Shown: piece by piece, positions 24,514 through 32,444 of the stretch
How the letters are laid out: each line of letters starts with the position of its first letter
Position numbering within the stretch: position 1 is the stretch's first letter
NCBI RefSeq assembly: GCF_018613535.1
Contig: NZ_JAGGQB010000005.1
Location: forward strand, 434,001-498,000
Source of the DNA: Bacillus sp. ISL-51
Lineage (GTDB): Bacteria; Bacillota; Bacilli; Bacillales; Bacillaceae
DNA: 64,000 bases
Direction: 5' to 3'
Translations under genes and position numbers: made by a program
Notes under the pieces: model-generated
The model's database searches: none
The model's input: the letters and a program-made list of their open reading frames with translations, nothing else
Told to the model about the DNA's origin: nothing

Positions 24514-24527
24514 TGGATTTAAATCCA
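24514..24527. promoter_or_regulatory. Perfect palindrome upstream of alpha precursor
   Basis: TGGATTTAAATCCA is a 14-bp perfect palindrome set in a longer near-symmetric ATATAT flank, 34 bases upstream of the precursor start. It is a candidate operator overlapping the promoter or 5' leader. Confidence 0.5.
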
Positions 24528-24585
24528 TATATTTCTATAATCCTATGATAAACATCTTTTCCCAGTAAGGCACCGAAAAGTCATA

Positions 24586-24620
24586 TTCGGAAAAGCGCTT
24601 TTTTTTTGCGCCTTTCCGAA
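24586..24620. promoter_or_regulatory. Long inverted repeat with ComA-box-like arm
   Basis: TTCGGAAAAGCGC and GCGCCTTTCCGAA form arms around nine T residues. The right arm read on the plus strand (24606-24621) is TTGCGC-CTTT-CCGAAG, related to the ComA box TTGCGG-N4-CCGCAA (9 of 12 fixed positions). It lies upstream of the alpha precursor promoter and downstream of the ComA-like regulator gene, so it may be that regulator's binding site; a plain hairpin is the alternative. Confidence 0.45.
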
Positions 24621-24665
24621 GTGATATTATTTATTGTGAGGCATCATTTATTTATCCGGTACAAA

Positions 24666-24701
24666 GAAAAATCGGGATTAACTATTCTGTTAATCCCGAT
24701 T
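24666..24701 (-). terminator. Terminator after the ComA-like regulator
   Basis: On the minus strand, AATCGGGATTAAC pairs perfectly (13 bp) with GTTAATCCCGATT around a 6-base loop and runs into TTTTCTTTG. It separates the regulatory genes from the biosynthetic operon. Confidence 0.88.
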
Positions 24702-24704
24702 CAT

Positions 24705-25370
24705 TTACTCATATATAGTTTTCAAAGAGATTAAAGAATATCGATTTGCTTTAATCAGTGCCTCTGTTCTAGATTTCACACCAAGCTTGTTGTACACACC
24801 CGTAAGAATGTATTCAACTGCTCTCTGACTGATTAACAGCTTAGCCGATAATTCCCGATTTGTCATTCCTTCGGCAACTCCTGCTAAGATATCTTGTTCT
24901 CTTTCATTTAATGTAATATCTCTTATTCTATCTTCAAGCTTATCAATATTGAACATATTTGCTTCTGTCCTTCTTAATTGCTTAAAAAGATGAGTAGGAA
25001 TAATGGTATCTCCTTCAATGACACATTCAATTACTTTTATCATTTGCTCTTCCGTTGATGACTTACTTATGAAACCGGAAATACCGACTTCCACTAAAAG
25101 GTTGAAGTGTGCAGGGATATCAAATCCAGTATAAATTATAATTTTTTGATCGGGACTTTCTCTAAGAATCATTTTTGACAATTCCATTCCATTTAATTCC
25201 GGCATATATAGATCAAGTAAAATTAAGTCATACTCGTAATGCTTAAGATGATTAAGTACTTCTTTACTGTGAGACAATATTGTTACTTCCATTCTATCGC
25301 TTTTTTCTAGAATGGCTTTTGTCCCTTGAGCAACACCAATATGATCATCAATTAATAGAATCTTTATCAT
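24705..25370 (-). CDS. ComA-like LuxR/NarL-family response regulator
   Basis: A 221-residue response regulator. The receiver domain has the acidic pocket LLIDDH, the phospho-acceptor Asp in LILLDLYMPELNGMELSK, the switch Thr in IIIYTGFDI and Lys in ISKSS. The C-terminal LuxR-type helix-turn-helix contains TLNEREQDILAGVAEGMTNR, then ISQRAVEYILTGVYNKLGVK. Overall and in the DNA-recognition helix (RAVEY.LT...NKL.V.SRTEA) it resembles ComA rather than LanR proteins of OmpR type. It lies twelve bases from the sensor kinase gene and probably controls the precursor operon. Confidence 0.9.
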   Translation of the reverse strand: MIKILLIDDHIGVAQGTKAILEKSDRMEVTILSHSKEVLNHLKHYEYDLILLDLYMPELNGMELSKMILRESPDQKIIIYTGFDIPAHFNLLVEVGISGFISKSSTEEQMIKVIECVIEGDTIIPTHLFKQLRRTEANMFNIDKLEDRIRDITLNEREQDILAGVAEGMTNRELSAKLLISQRAVEYILTGVYNKLGVKSRTEALIKANRYSLISLKTIYE

Positions 25371-25381
25371 AGCAGCGCTCC

Positions 25382-26632
25382 CTATTCATTTTTCGTACTT
25401 ATTTCAAACCTTACCAGCAATCCTTCATTTTCAACTGATGCTATATTATGAATACCATTCATACAGTTTATACGTTCTTTGATCCCTGTTAACCCGAAGC
25501 TGTTTGTTTTTGTATTCACTGTATTCCAATTAATGCCGATTCCGTTATCCTCGTAAACAAACATAAGACTTGTTTCTTTTTGAATCATTGTCAAAACAAT
25601 ATAATTGGCTTTTGAGTGTTTTACAGCATTGATAAGCAGTTCTTGAACAATCCGGTAAATGTTTATTGTTATATCTTCTGTAAAAATAGAATCGTCTTTT
25701 ACATCTAAAAGGAATTCAATATCAAGCTGATGGTTACTTTTATATTTATCAATTAAAACTTGAATGCTGCTAAGAAGTCCCATCTCCATTAAAAAAGGGG
25801 GTCTTAAATCAAAGCATTTTTCTCTTATATATTGGATATTATCCAACAAAATTTCTCTTATGTAATAAATATCCTTATATTCCCCAACATGATACTCTAA
25901 TTCTCTGCATATAAATATTAGCTCTTGAATGATAGAGTCATGAATATCCTGTGCAAGTTTGGTTCTCTCTATCTCTGAAATTGAAAATAAAACCTTAGAA
26001 AGTACAGCCGACTTACATTTATATTGATCGCTTATGATGATTTCATCAATTTTTTGCCGGATTAATAATTTGTTCTGAAGTGCAGATGCTGTGCAAAATG
26101 CCAGCATTCTCAGCCAATCTGCTTCATTTTCACGGATCTTTATAGGATAACCTCTATCTGATAAAAGAATATAAACAAATGTATCATACTTCTCCCCAAT
26201 AAAGAGAATTGATCCACTAACGGTTTCACTGATTTCTCCTATCTTAAGATTTGTAATGTTTTTGTTAGGGATCTGAATATGTTCTTCTTTAAATTCTAAT
26301 GTTTTTTTATCATAGTGTATAAGAGAAATCTGCTCTCCTGAGAAGACACTCTGTATTTCATTGGTCAGCTCTTTTATTAATTGATCTGCATCTGATTCCT
26401 CTTGACAAGATTCTGAAAAACGGATCAAGCTGCGGAGGTATGTCTTATTCTTGTCACCACAAAGAGAGCATAAAAAACTACTGCCAAATATACTTAGAAC
26501 AAAAAATAGACTATACTGTTTAAACTGTAATTGGCCGCCTGTTATAAGTAAAAGCATAAATAACAATAATAAGGAGAAAACAAAGGCCCTTGCATACTGC
26601 TCTGCATTAAGCTTCACCCAATAATCTTTCAT
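25382..26632 (-). CDS. ComP-like sensor histidine kinase
   Basis: A 416-residue HisKA_3-type kinase. Only two membrane segments are evident (residues about 14-33 and 41-58), far fewer than in ComP, which has a multi-span sensor. A cytosolic GAF-like region follows (about 80-200). The phospho-acceptor His is in IERTKLAQDIHDSIIQELIF. The ATP-binding domain has RIVQELLINAVKHSKA and VYEDNGIGINW. The short sensor suggests a signal at the membrane or inside the cell, perhaps the mature lantibiotic or its intermediates. It is paired with the ComA-like regulator. Confidence 0.9.
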   Translation of the reverse strand: MKDYWVKLNAEQYARAFVFSLLLLFMLLLITGGQLQFKQYSLFFVLSIFGSSFLCSLCGDKNKTYLRSLIRFSESCQEESDADQLIKELTNEIQSVFSGEQISLIHYDKKTLEFKEEHIQIPNKNITNLKIGEISETVSGSILFIGEKYDTFVYILLSDRGYPIKIRENEADWLRMLAFCTASALQNKLLIRQKIDEIIISDQYKCKSAVLSKVLFSISEIERTKLAQDIHDSIIQELIFICRELEYHVGEYKDIYYIREILLDNIQYIREKCFDLRPPFLMEMGLLSSIQVLIDKYKSNHQLDIEFLLDVKDDSIFTEDITINIYRIVQELLINAVKHSKANYIVLTMIQKETSLMFVYEDNGIGINWNTVNTKTNSFGLTGIKERINCMNGIHNIASVENEGLLVRFEISTKNE

Positions 26633-26699
26633 TCGTCTCCAAACCCCTTACTAAAGAAAATAAGGGAACTCTCCCTTTGAATTCCCCTAAAACGGAATG

Positions 26700-26891
26700 T
26701 TACTTTACACTTATTAAAATATAAACAGCGAACGCAACAATGTATACCAGAAATGATCCCGTCATAAATTTTACGGGTTTTCTTGAGAAGTTTAATACTC
26801 CTCTTAATCCGTCATTCAAAATCATTCCGAAAAATGTAACCAGCGTAACTCCTAAAGCCAGCATTGAAATCACAAAAATAATTTGCTCCAT
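26700..26891 (-). CDS. Small two-helix membrane protein, possible immunity protein
   Basis: A 63-residue protein with two hydrophobic spans (IIFVISMLALGVTLVTFFGM and TGSFLVYIVAFAVYILI) joined by a basic loop with RGVLNFSRKPVK. It has a good ribosome site (AATGGAGGATGATTTTAG) and follows the ABC permease gene by 17 bases, so it belongs to the same transcript. In lantibiotic clusters this position is often held by LanG or a LanI/LanH-like accessory immunity protein. I do not recognise the family; the immunity role is inferred from context. Confidence 0.75.
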   Translation of the reverse strand: MEQIIFVISMLALGVTLVTFFGMILNDGLRGVLNFSRKPVKFMTGSFLVYIVAFAVYILISVK

Positions 26892-26908
26892 CTAAAATCA
26901 TCCTCCAT

Positions 26909-27640
26909 TTACATTCTGTATTTTTTTGAATATACATATAAGCCTGATAAGGAAACCAAAACATACAGCCCCATTATCAGTAATCCCCAGATTAAAAAAA
27001 TTGAATTTGAATATCCCATATCACTTTCTAAAATTTGAATACTGAAACGATAAATAAAAGAAAAAGGAAAGACAATTGAGATATCACTTGCTAACAGCAT
27101 TGTCATTACTAGAAATGAAGCTACACCTGTTATCATCACAACCACTATATTTTTACTTATGAATGCAATTAAAGCGGCAATCGGAATGGTAAGCAGACTC
27201 ATAGTAGTAGAAGTAAAGGATGTCGCTATTAACCTTAATAAGTCGCTTGCCGTGAGGTCTTCTCCAAAAAAGAAAAACAAGGTTGTTAAGTGAATAAAGT
27301 GATTAATTGCCGAAATGAAAAACAAAAACAGAAAAGCTGCAGCTAGCTTTGATAATATCAATTTGAATTTATGATAAGGATAAGACATCCAGTTCAACAT
27401 TGTCTTGTTTTTAAATTCTAAATAAAAATAAAAACCTGAAAATATAAAAATAACAGTCGGAAAAAGGACGGAATACTGATTAAAAACAAACATATAAAAT
27501 TTGTACCAATCTGTTTTTTCATTCATAGTCAGAAGACCGATTCCATTTATGAGAAATGGCAAAAAACTTAGAAAGAAAATAACATAAATTGATTTTAGCC
27601 TTTTCAGTTTCATAAATTCGTTACGCACTAACAGACTCAT
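26909..27640 (-). CDS. Lantibiotic immunity ABC transporter permease (LanE/G-like)
   Basis: A 243-residue permease with six hydrophobic segments of the ABC-2 type. The N-terminal cytosolic start MSLLVRNEFMKLKRLKSIYV is typical, as is the large first loop. The gene start overlaps the end of the ATPase gene by 20 bases with AAGGAGGAAGGTC directly upstream. Such permeases with a BcrA-like ATPase expel the lantibiotic from the membrane and give self-protection. There is one full permease here plus a tiny membrane protein, instead of the usual LanE and LanG pair. Confidence 0.88.
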   Translation of the reverse strand: MSLLVRNEFMKLKRLKSIYVIFFLSFLPFLINGIGLLTMNEKTDWYKFYMFVFNQYSVLFPTVIFIFSGFYFYLEFKNKTMLNWMSYPYHKFKLILSKLAAAFLFLFFISAINHFIHLTTLFFFFGEDLTASDLLRLIATSFTSTTMSLLTIPIAALIAFISKNIVVVMITGVASFLVMTMLLASDISIVFPFSFIYRFSIQILESDMGYSNSIFLIWGLLIMGLYVLVSLSGLYVYSKKYRM

Positions 27641-28556
27641 GACCTTCCTCCTTTGCCAGCAGTTTTAAATAAAGATCTTCCAAAGATAGCTTAAATCCGT
27701 CAATAGATTCCTTGTTAACTCCATAAGAATTTAAATTCTCTTTCATTTCCGACGGATGCATTATTGAAATAAATTCAAATTGCTGTTTATTTCTTGAAAT
27801 AATATGATCGGCAAATTCCTCAATATCCGCCCAATCAATACCTGCTTCCGCTGGTATTTTGTATAAATAAAGATGTTGTTTATTTTTCATAAAGGCTGAC
27901 TCAAAAATAATTTGTCCCTTATTCATAATAAGCAATTCATCAGCCATGAGATTAATCTCACTTAAGAGATGACTTGAGATAACGACTGTGGTTCCATTTT
28001 TCATTACTTCTTGTATCAGCATTTCCCTCACTTCTTTAATACCATAAGGATCTAAACCGTTCGTCGGTTCATCCAGCAAAAGCAATGCGGGAGCGTGCGC
28101 AATTGCTCTGGCGATTCCCAGCCTCTGTTTCATTCCTAATGAAGTTTGTGAAAACAGCTTATCTTTGTGTTCATAAAGTCCAACCGCTCCTAAAACCTCA
28201 TTTATTTCTTCTTCCGAAGCTGATCTTTTTAAATAGTTAAGATGCAGCTTGATATTCTCAAAAAGAGTCAAATTTTCATAAAAACCGGGAAATTCGATAA
28301 TGCTTCCGATAGACTGAATCACATCATGATTTGGATTGCGATATAGGTTGTTCCCCTCAAAAATCACTTCTCCTGAAGTTGGAGGAAAAATCCCTAAAAG
28401 AACTTTAAGCAATGTCGTTTTCCCTGCACCGTTCGGACCTAACAAACCGTATATTTTCCCTTTTTCCAGTGTTAAATTTATATCATGTAAAATTTCTTTC
28501 TTTTTTATAGAAACATTGATACCTTTGGATATTAAAGCTGGATCAGCCTTCTTCAC
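27621..28556 (-). CDS. Lantibiotic immunity ABC transporter ATPase (LanF-like)
   Basis: A 311-residue ATPase of the BcrA/LanF class. Walker A is LLGPNGAGKTTLLKVLLGIF, the signature region is TSLGMKQRLGIARAIA, and Walker B is ALLLLDEPTNGLDPYG. Its Q-loop holds IIEFPGFYENLTLFENIKLH, where the Glu is characteristic of LanF-type proteins. The start is a GTG at 28556 after AAAGGATGATGATAA. Together with the permease it should form the immunity exporter. A direct-repeat element upstream suggests control by the OmpR-type regulator encoded next to it. Confidence 0.92.
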   Translation of the reverse strand: MKKADPALISKGINVSIKKKEILHDINLTLEKGKIYGLLGPNGAGKTTLLKVLLGIFPPTSGEVIFEGNNLYRNPNHDVIQSIGSIIEFPGFYENLTLFENIKLHLNYLKRSASEEEINEVLGAVGLYEHKDKLFSQTSLGMKQRLGIARAIAHAPALLLLDEPTNGLDPYGIKEVREMLIQEVMKNGTTVVISSHLLSEINLMADELLIMNKGQIIFESAFMKNKQHLYLYKIPAEAGIDWADIEEFADHIISRNKQQFEFISIMHPSEMKENLNSYGVNKESIDGFKLSLEDLYLKLLAKEEGHESVSA

Positions 28557-28583
28557 TTATCATCATCCTTTCCATCTTGTTCT

Positions 28584-28633
28584 GTTTATAATATAAACTT
28601 ACAAGGTTAAAAAGAAGATATAATCAAGGTTAA
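28584..28633 (-). promoter_or_regulatory. Promoter with direct repeats for immunity operon
   Basis: Two identical CAAGGTTAA repeats (28602-28610 and 28625-28633, plus strand; TTAACCTTG on the coding strand) are spaced 23 bp apart, about two helical turns. A -10-like palindrome GTTTATAATATAAAC (28584-28598) lies next to them. This is the layout expected for an OmpR/VanR-type regulator binding upstream of an activated promoter. Confidence 0.65.
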
Positions 28634-28662
28634 TTTAAGTTTAAATTTCTCAACATAAAAAT

Positions 28663-28690
28663 ACGTGAAACCGCTATGGCTTCACGTTTC
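28663..28690 (-). terminator. Terminator overlapping the end of the second kinase gene
   Basis: On the minus strand, CGTGAAGCC pairs with GGTTTCACG around a short loop and runs into TATTTTTATG. It overlaps the last codons of the kinase gene. Confidence 0.7.
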
Positions 28691-30034
28691 TTCACTGCTG
28701 TTTTGGTAAATAATAAAAACCGTTCCGTTTTGATTACTTTTTATTTTATGTTCCAGTTTCATTTGTTTGAGCATCATATTAATGATAGATAATCCAATTC
28801 CGGCGCCTTTTCTTTCAGATTTATAATCCATTCCCGGGCCCATATCCTCAATTATGATAACGGGTTTGTTTTCAATAAATTTTGTCTGTACTGAAACGTA
28901 TTTTCCTGAATTAGCATGGCGCAAAACATTTTGAAAAATGTTATCAAGAATTCTTTTTAGCCAAGTCTCGTCTATTTCCCATACGATGTTTTCCTTTAGA
29001 TTAATATCTATTGTAAAGTGCTCTTTCTCAAAAATCGGATACCAAGCTGTTAACGAAGAACGTATAATCTTTAATATGTCACAACTCTTTTTATGAAGCG
29101 GCAATTTACCTGCAGCAAGAAGAGAAAATGATGACAAATTGTCAATCAGTTCGCCCATAAAAGTTATTTTATCATTTATGATGCCTAGTGAATGCTTTCC
29201 ATTTTCACTGCTTATTTCATTCTTTAATGAAAATGTATGCCCTCTTATAACCGTAAGAGGTGTCCTTAAATCATGGGATAAATCAGCAATCAAGTTTTTT
29301 CGTATTTCAGCTTCTTCCCGCTCTTTTTGTCTGCTGTTCTTCAATTCCTCAACCATTTGATTGAATGAATATTCCACTTGACCCAGTTCATCGTACTGTT
29401 TAACTGTTACAAATTCTGGTATTCCGTCATTATCTTGTTTTTTCATATGATTCCCCAGAGAAATTAACCTTTTTTGTATTTTCGCAAAAAACATCCATGA
29501 ATTAATCACAAAAAGTGAACAGACAAAAATCAAGGCGATAAACCATATATAGGAATACTTGGCTCTCATAACTTCCCATTGAGATCCTATAATTGAGCGG
29601 GGAGTTTCTAAAAATGCATACCCGCTGTCTTCACTCCCATTTAAATAAGCACTCAGTAATAAATATTTCTTTTGGTTTTGTTCCATTAATTTGATCAATT
29701 CGCTTACGTGAATAATCTCACCTTTTTTGGCGAACCGATCTGAGGTTGAAAAAATCACCTTTCCCTTATCATTTATCCAAATGATATCAGAGTGTTTATA
29801 TTGCTTCATATGCGGGAATGCGGCTGTAATTTCTCGATTAGACTTTCCTGAAAAATCATCTATATCGGACTTCCAATCACTTTCCAATTTATTTGGTTCA
29901 TAATGTACTTGACCCTGGTGATCAATAATGTATGTTAATGTGACATAATATAGAAAATTAACGCCTAAAAAGGCTATCGGAAAAAATAAAATTGAGGCAA
30001 TGATATTAAGAAGGTACTTTGTCGATAATCTCAT
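28682..30034 (-). CDS. VanS-like membrane sensor histidine kinase
   Basis: A 450-residue kinase. Two membrane spans (about residues 8-33 and 163-186) bracket an extracytoplasmic sensor of about 130 residues. A HAMP segment follows. The phospho-His is in LIADLSHDLRTPLTVIRGH, and the ATPase motifs are DNIFQNVLRHA, IIEDMGPGMD and GAGIGLSI. Mersacidin clusters carry a comparable K2/R2 pair that controls immunity genes. It is translationally coupled to its regulator (4-base overlap). The C-terminal codons overlap a terminator. Confidence 0.9.
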   Translation of the reverse strand: MRLSTKYLLNIIASILFFPIAFLGVNFLYYVTLTYIIDHQGQVHYEPNKLESDWKSDIDDFSGKSNREITAAFPHMKQYKHSDIIWINDKGKVIFSTSDRFAKKGEIIHVSELIKLMEQNQKKYLLLSAYLNGSEDSGYAFLETPRSIIGSQWEVMRAKYSYIWFIALIFVCSLFVINSWMFFAKIQKRLISLGNHMKKQDNDGIPEFVTVKQYDELGQVEYSFNQMVEELKNSRQKEREEAEIRKNLIADLSHDLRTPLTVIRGHTFSLKNEISSENGKHSLGIINDKITFMGELIDNLSSFSLLAAGKLPLHKKSCDILKIIRSSLTAWYPIFEKEHFTIDINLKENIVWEIDETWLKRILDNIFQNVLRHANSGKYVSVQTKFIENKPVIIIEDMGPGMDYKSERKGAGIGLSIINMMLKQMKLEHKIKSNQNGTVFIIYQNSSEET

Positions 30035-30702
30035 TGTTTAATCCTATATCCTATCCCTCTGATTGTTTCAAGAATCTCTGGCTCATTTGGGTTTATCTCG
30101 ATTTTTTGCCGTAAATGCCGGATATGTACCATTAACGTCTTATCCCCTTCGATATAAGTCTGTTCCCAAATATTTTCGTAAATTTGTTCCTTTGTTAATA
30201 TTTGATTGGGATGTCTAAGCAAAAGCAAAAAAATCCTTAACTGCTTGTCAGTTAAAAATATTTCCTCATTGCTTTGATTATTTAAAATCCTTTTTTCTTT
30301 CAAGTAAATACTTAAGTGTTTTAGCTTCAACTCATGAATAGCAGTCTTATCAAACCTTCTTAACAATACTTCAATTCGTGCGACCAGTTCATCGGGATGA
30401 AATGGCTTTGTCACATAATCATCCGCAAACCCTAAGCCTTTCAGTTTATCTTCTAAACCTGTTCTGGCTGTTAAAAGCAAAATAGGGATCTGCGGATGAG
30501 TTTTTTTCATCCTTTGACCTATTGTAAATCCGTCTAAACCAGGCATCATAATATCAAGTACAATCAGGTCTGCCTTTTCTATATATTTTTCATAATGATA
30601 GGAAGAAGTGAGCCACTTAATCATATAACCCCGTTCTTCTAAGTCATCCTTTACAAATTGTCCAATTTCTTGGTCATCTTCAATATATAAAATGTTATTC
30701 AT
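30031..30702 (-). CDS. OmpR/VanR-like response regulator
   Basis: A 223-residue regulator. The receiver has IEDDQE, the phospho-acceptor Asp in LIVLDIMMPGLDGFTIG, Thr in LLLTARTG and Lys in TKPFHPDELVARIEVLL. The C-terminal winged helix ends KTLMVHIRHLRQKI, then RGIGYRIKQ. It is the first gene of a two-gene operon with its kinase. It is the likely binder of the TTAACCTTG direct repeats in front of the immunity transporter genes. It lies at the right edge of the inserted cluster. Confidence 0.92.
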   Translation of the reverse strand: MNNILYIEDDQEIGQFVKDDLEERGYMIKWLTSSYHYEKYIEKADLIVLDIMMPGLDGFTIGQRMKKTHPQIPILLLTARTGLEDKLKGLGFADDYVTKPFHPDELVARIEVLLRRFDKTAIHELKLKHLSIYLKEKRILNNQSNEEIFLTDKQLRIFLLLLRHPNQILTKEQIYENIWEQTYIEGDKTLMVHIRHLRQKIEINPNEPEILETIRGIGYRIKQ

Positions 30703-30917
30703 TAGGCCCTCCTCTGAAATGACATGATCAAAAAATCAATCTCCATAATAATTATATGTATTATAAAAATCTCCTTTATTTAAGGCACCATTACATAATT
30801 ATAACTTAATTTGGTATTCACTAAAAAATTTCTTCTGCTTGTTTAGTGGCTATCATTCAGTTTTCGTGCACTCCATTCCACAATTCATTTTAAGATTCAA
30901 AGTAATAGGTCAATACG
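30703..30917. other. A+T-rich junction between lantibiotic cluster and uxaA
   Basis: About 215 bases without a gene. It holds the presumed promoter of the kinase/regulator pair (several TATAAT-like strings) and the right boundary of the inserted cluster. I see no obvious direct repeat, IS end or tRNA. Confidence 0.5.
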
Positions 30918-30947
30918 AAAAGGCGACCCTTCCACGGATCGCCTTTT
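30918..30947 (-). terminator. Terminator after uxaA
   Basis: On the minus strand, AAAAGGCGA pairs with TCGCCTTTT around a partly paired loop. It follows the last gene of the hexuronate operon. Confidence 0.75.
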
Positions 30948-30950
30948 CCC

Positions 30951-32444
30951 TTATAATGTCACACCTGACTTGAAAATCGCGAGCTCTCGAAAATCGTTTT
31001 TTTCGTTATTGACAAACTCACCGCTTGCGACTTGTATGATGTATTGAATAAAATCTCTTACCATATCACCCTCTGCTGTTTGTTCTTCTGTTAATCGGCC
31101 TGCATTATAGTCAATCCAATGAGGTTTTGATTGATAAAGGCTTGTATTCGTTGACACCTTTACAGTCGGAACAAATGTGCCGAAAGGTGTGCCTCTTCCG
31201 GTTGTAAACAGTACGATGTGGCAGCCTGCTGCGGCGAGTGCTGAGGAAGCGATTAAATCATTGCCGGGCGCACTAAGCAGTGTCAGTCCCTTTGTTTTCA
31301 GTGTTTCGCCGTATGCCAGTACATCAGAAACCGGTGAAATTCCGGCTTTTTGTGTGCAGCCAAGCGACTTGTCTTCAAGCGTTGAAATACCGCCTTCCTT
31401 GTTCCCGGGTGACGGATTTTCATAAATCGGCTGCTCGTGCTTTATAAAATATTGCTTGAAATCATTGATCAAGCGGACCGTTTTATGAAACACTTCTTCG
31501 TTGGCCGCCCGCTGCATGAGAATCGTTTCAGCGCCGAACATCTCAGGCACCTCAGTCAAGACGGTGCTTCCTCCCTGTGCAATCAAGTAATCTGAAAACC
31601 TCCCTAATAAAGGGTTTGCAGTAATGCCGGAAAAACCGTCAGATCCGCCGCATTTTAAACCGATGCTCAATTCTGACAGCGGGATATCTTCCCGTTTATC
31701 CCCTTTCGCTGCTTGATGAATCTCCTTTAAGAGCGCAGCACCTGTCTCGATTTCATCTGTGACAGATTGTGATTCGAGAAATTTTACCCGATCCCCGTTT
31801 ATATCGCGGAGCGCTTCTTTTATCGCTGACAGCTCATTATTTTCACAGCCGAGCCCCAATACAAGGACACCGCCGGCATTGGGATGACGAATGGCGTTTA
31901 TTAGGATTTGTTTCGTATTCTCATGATCATCGCCAAGCTGTGAGCATCCGTATTGATGCTTTAATACTAAAACATTATCAAATGGCGCAATGTCTCCCGC
32001 TTCCTTTACGAAGCGCTGAATGATTTTCTCGGCGACGCCGTTTACACAGCCGACTGTGGGGACAATCCACAGTTCATTCCGCACGCCGGCCGTGCCGTTT
32101 TCTCTACTGTAGCCTTTAAATGTCCGGTTTTCATTTGTAAAGGGATTGTCTTCGAAAACCGGTGTGTAGGCGTATGTCTGCACATCTGATAAATTTGTTT
32201 TTACATTATGGACATGAATATGCTCGCCGATGGAAATGCGTCTTGTCGCGTGTCCGATCGGAAAGCCGTATTTGATAATGCCGCTGTTTTCTTCTATTGT
32301 TTCGAGAGCAATTTTATGCCCCCGTTTCATATCGTCTTTCGCTTCAATGACCAGGCCGTCCATATGAAGCATTTCCCCTTTTTTAATATCACGCAAAGCG
32401 AGAAGCACATTATCGTTTGGATGAATTTTCATGATCTCTTTCAT
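30951..32444 (-). CDS. uxaA: Altronate dehydratase UxaA
   Basis: A 497-residue enzyme that converts D-altronate to 2-keto-3-deoxygluconate in galacturonate breakdown. An N-terminal SAF domain (residues about 10-80) is followed by the UxaA catalytic region, with conserved VPTVGCVNGVAEKI, LKHQYGCSQLGDDHENT, GLKCGGSDGFSGITANPLLG and FTTGRGTPFG segments. The ATG at 32444 follows GGGGAGTGTCAA and overlaps the end of uxaB by 35 bases; an in-frame ATG four codons later is also possible. It is the last gene of the operon. Confidence 0.95.
   Translation of the reverse strand: MKEIMKIHPNDNVLLALRDIKKGEMLHMDGLVIEAKDDMKRGHKIALETIEENSGIIKYGFPIGHATRRISIGEHIHVHNVKTNLSDVQTYAYTPVFEDNPFTNENRTFKGYSRENGTAGVRNELWIVPTVGCVNGVAEKIIQRFVKEAGDIAPFDNVLVLKHQYGCSQLGDDHENTKQILINAIRHPNAGGVLVLGLGCENNELSAIKEALRDINGDRVKFLESQSVTDEIETGAALLKEIHQAAKGDKREDIPLSELSIGLKCGGSDGFSGITANPLLGRFSDYLIAQGGSTVLTEVPEMFGAETILMQRAANEEVFHKTVRLINDFKQYFIKHEQPIYENPSPGNKEGGISTLEDKSLGCTQKAGISPVSDVLAYGETLKTKGLTLLSAPGNDLIASSALAAAGCHIVLFTTGRGTPFGTFVPTVKVSTNTSLYQSKPHWIDYNAGRLTEEQTAEGDMVRDFIQYIIQVASGEFVNNEKNDFRELAIFKSGVTL

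Noticed and set aside
15300-30950. Direct repeats or att sites flanking the lantibiotic cluster
   Set aside because: No matching repeat was evident by eye between the yjnA and uxaA junctions; a computed alignment of an empty-site strain would be needed.
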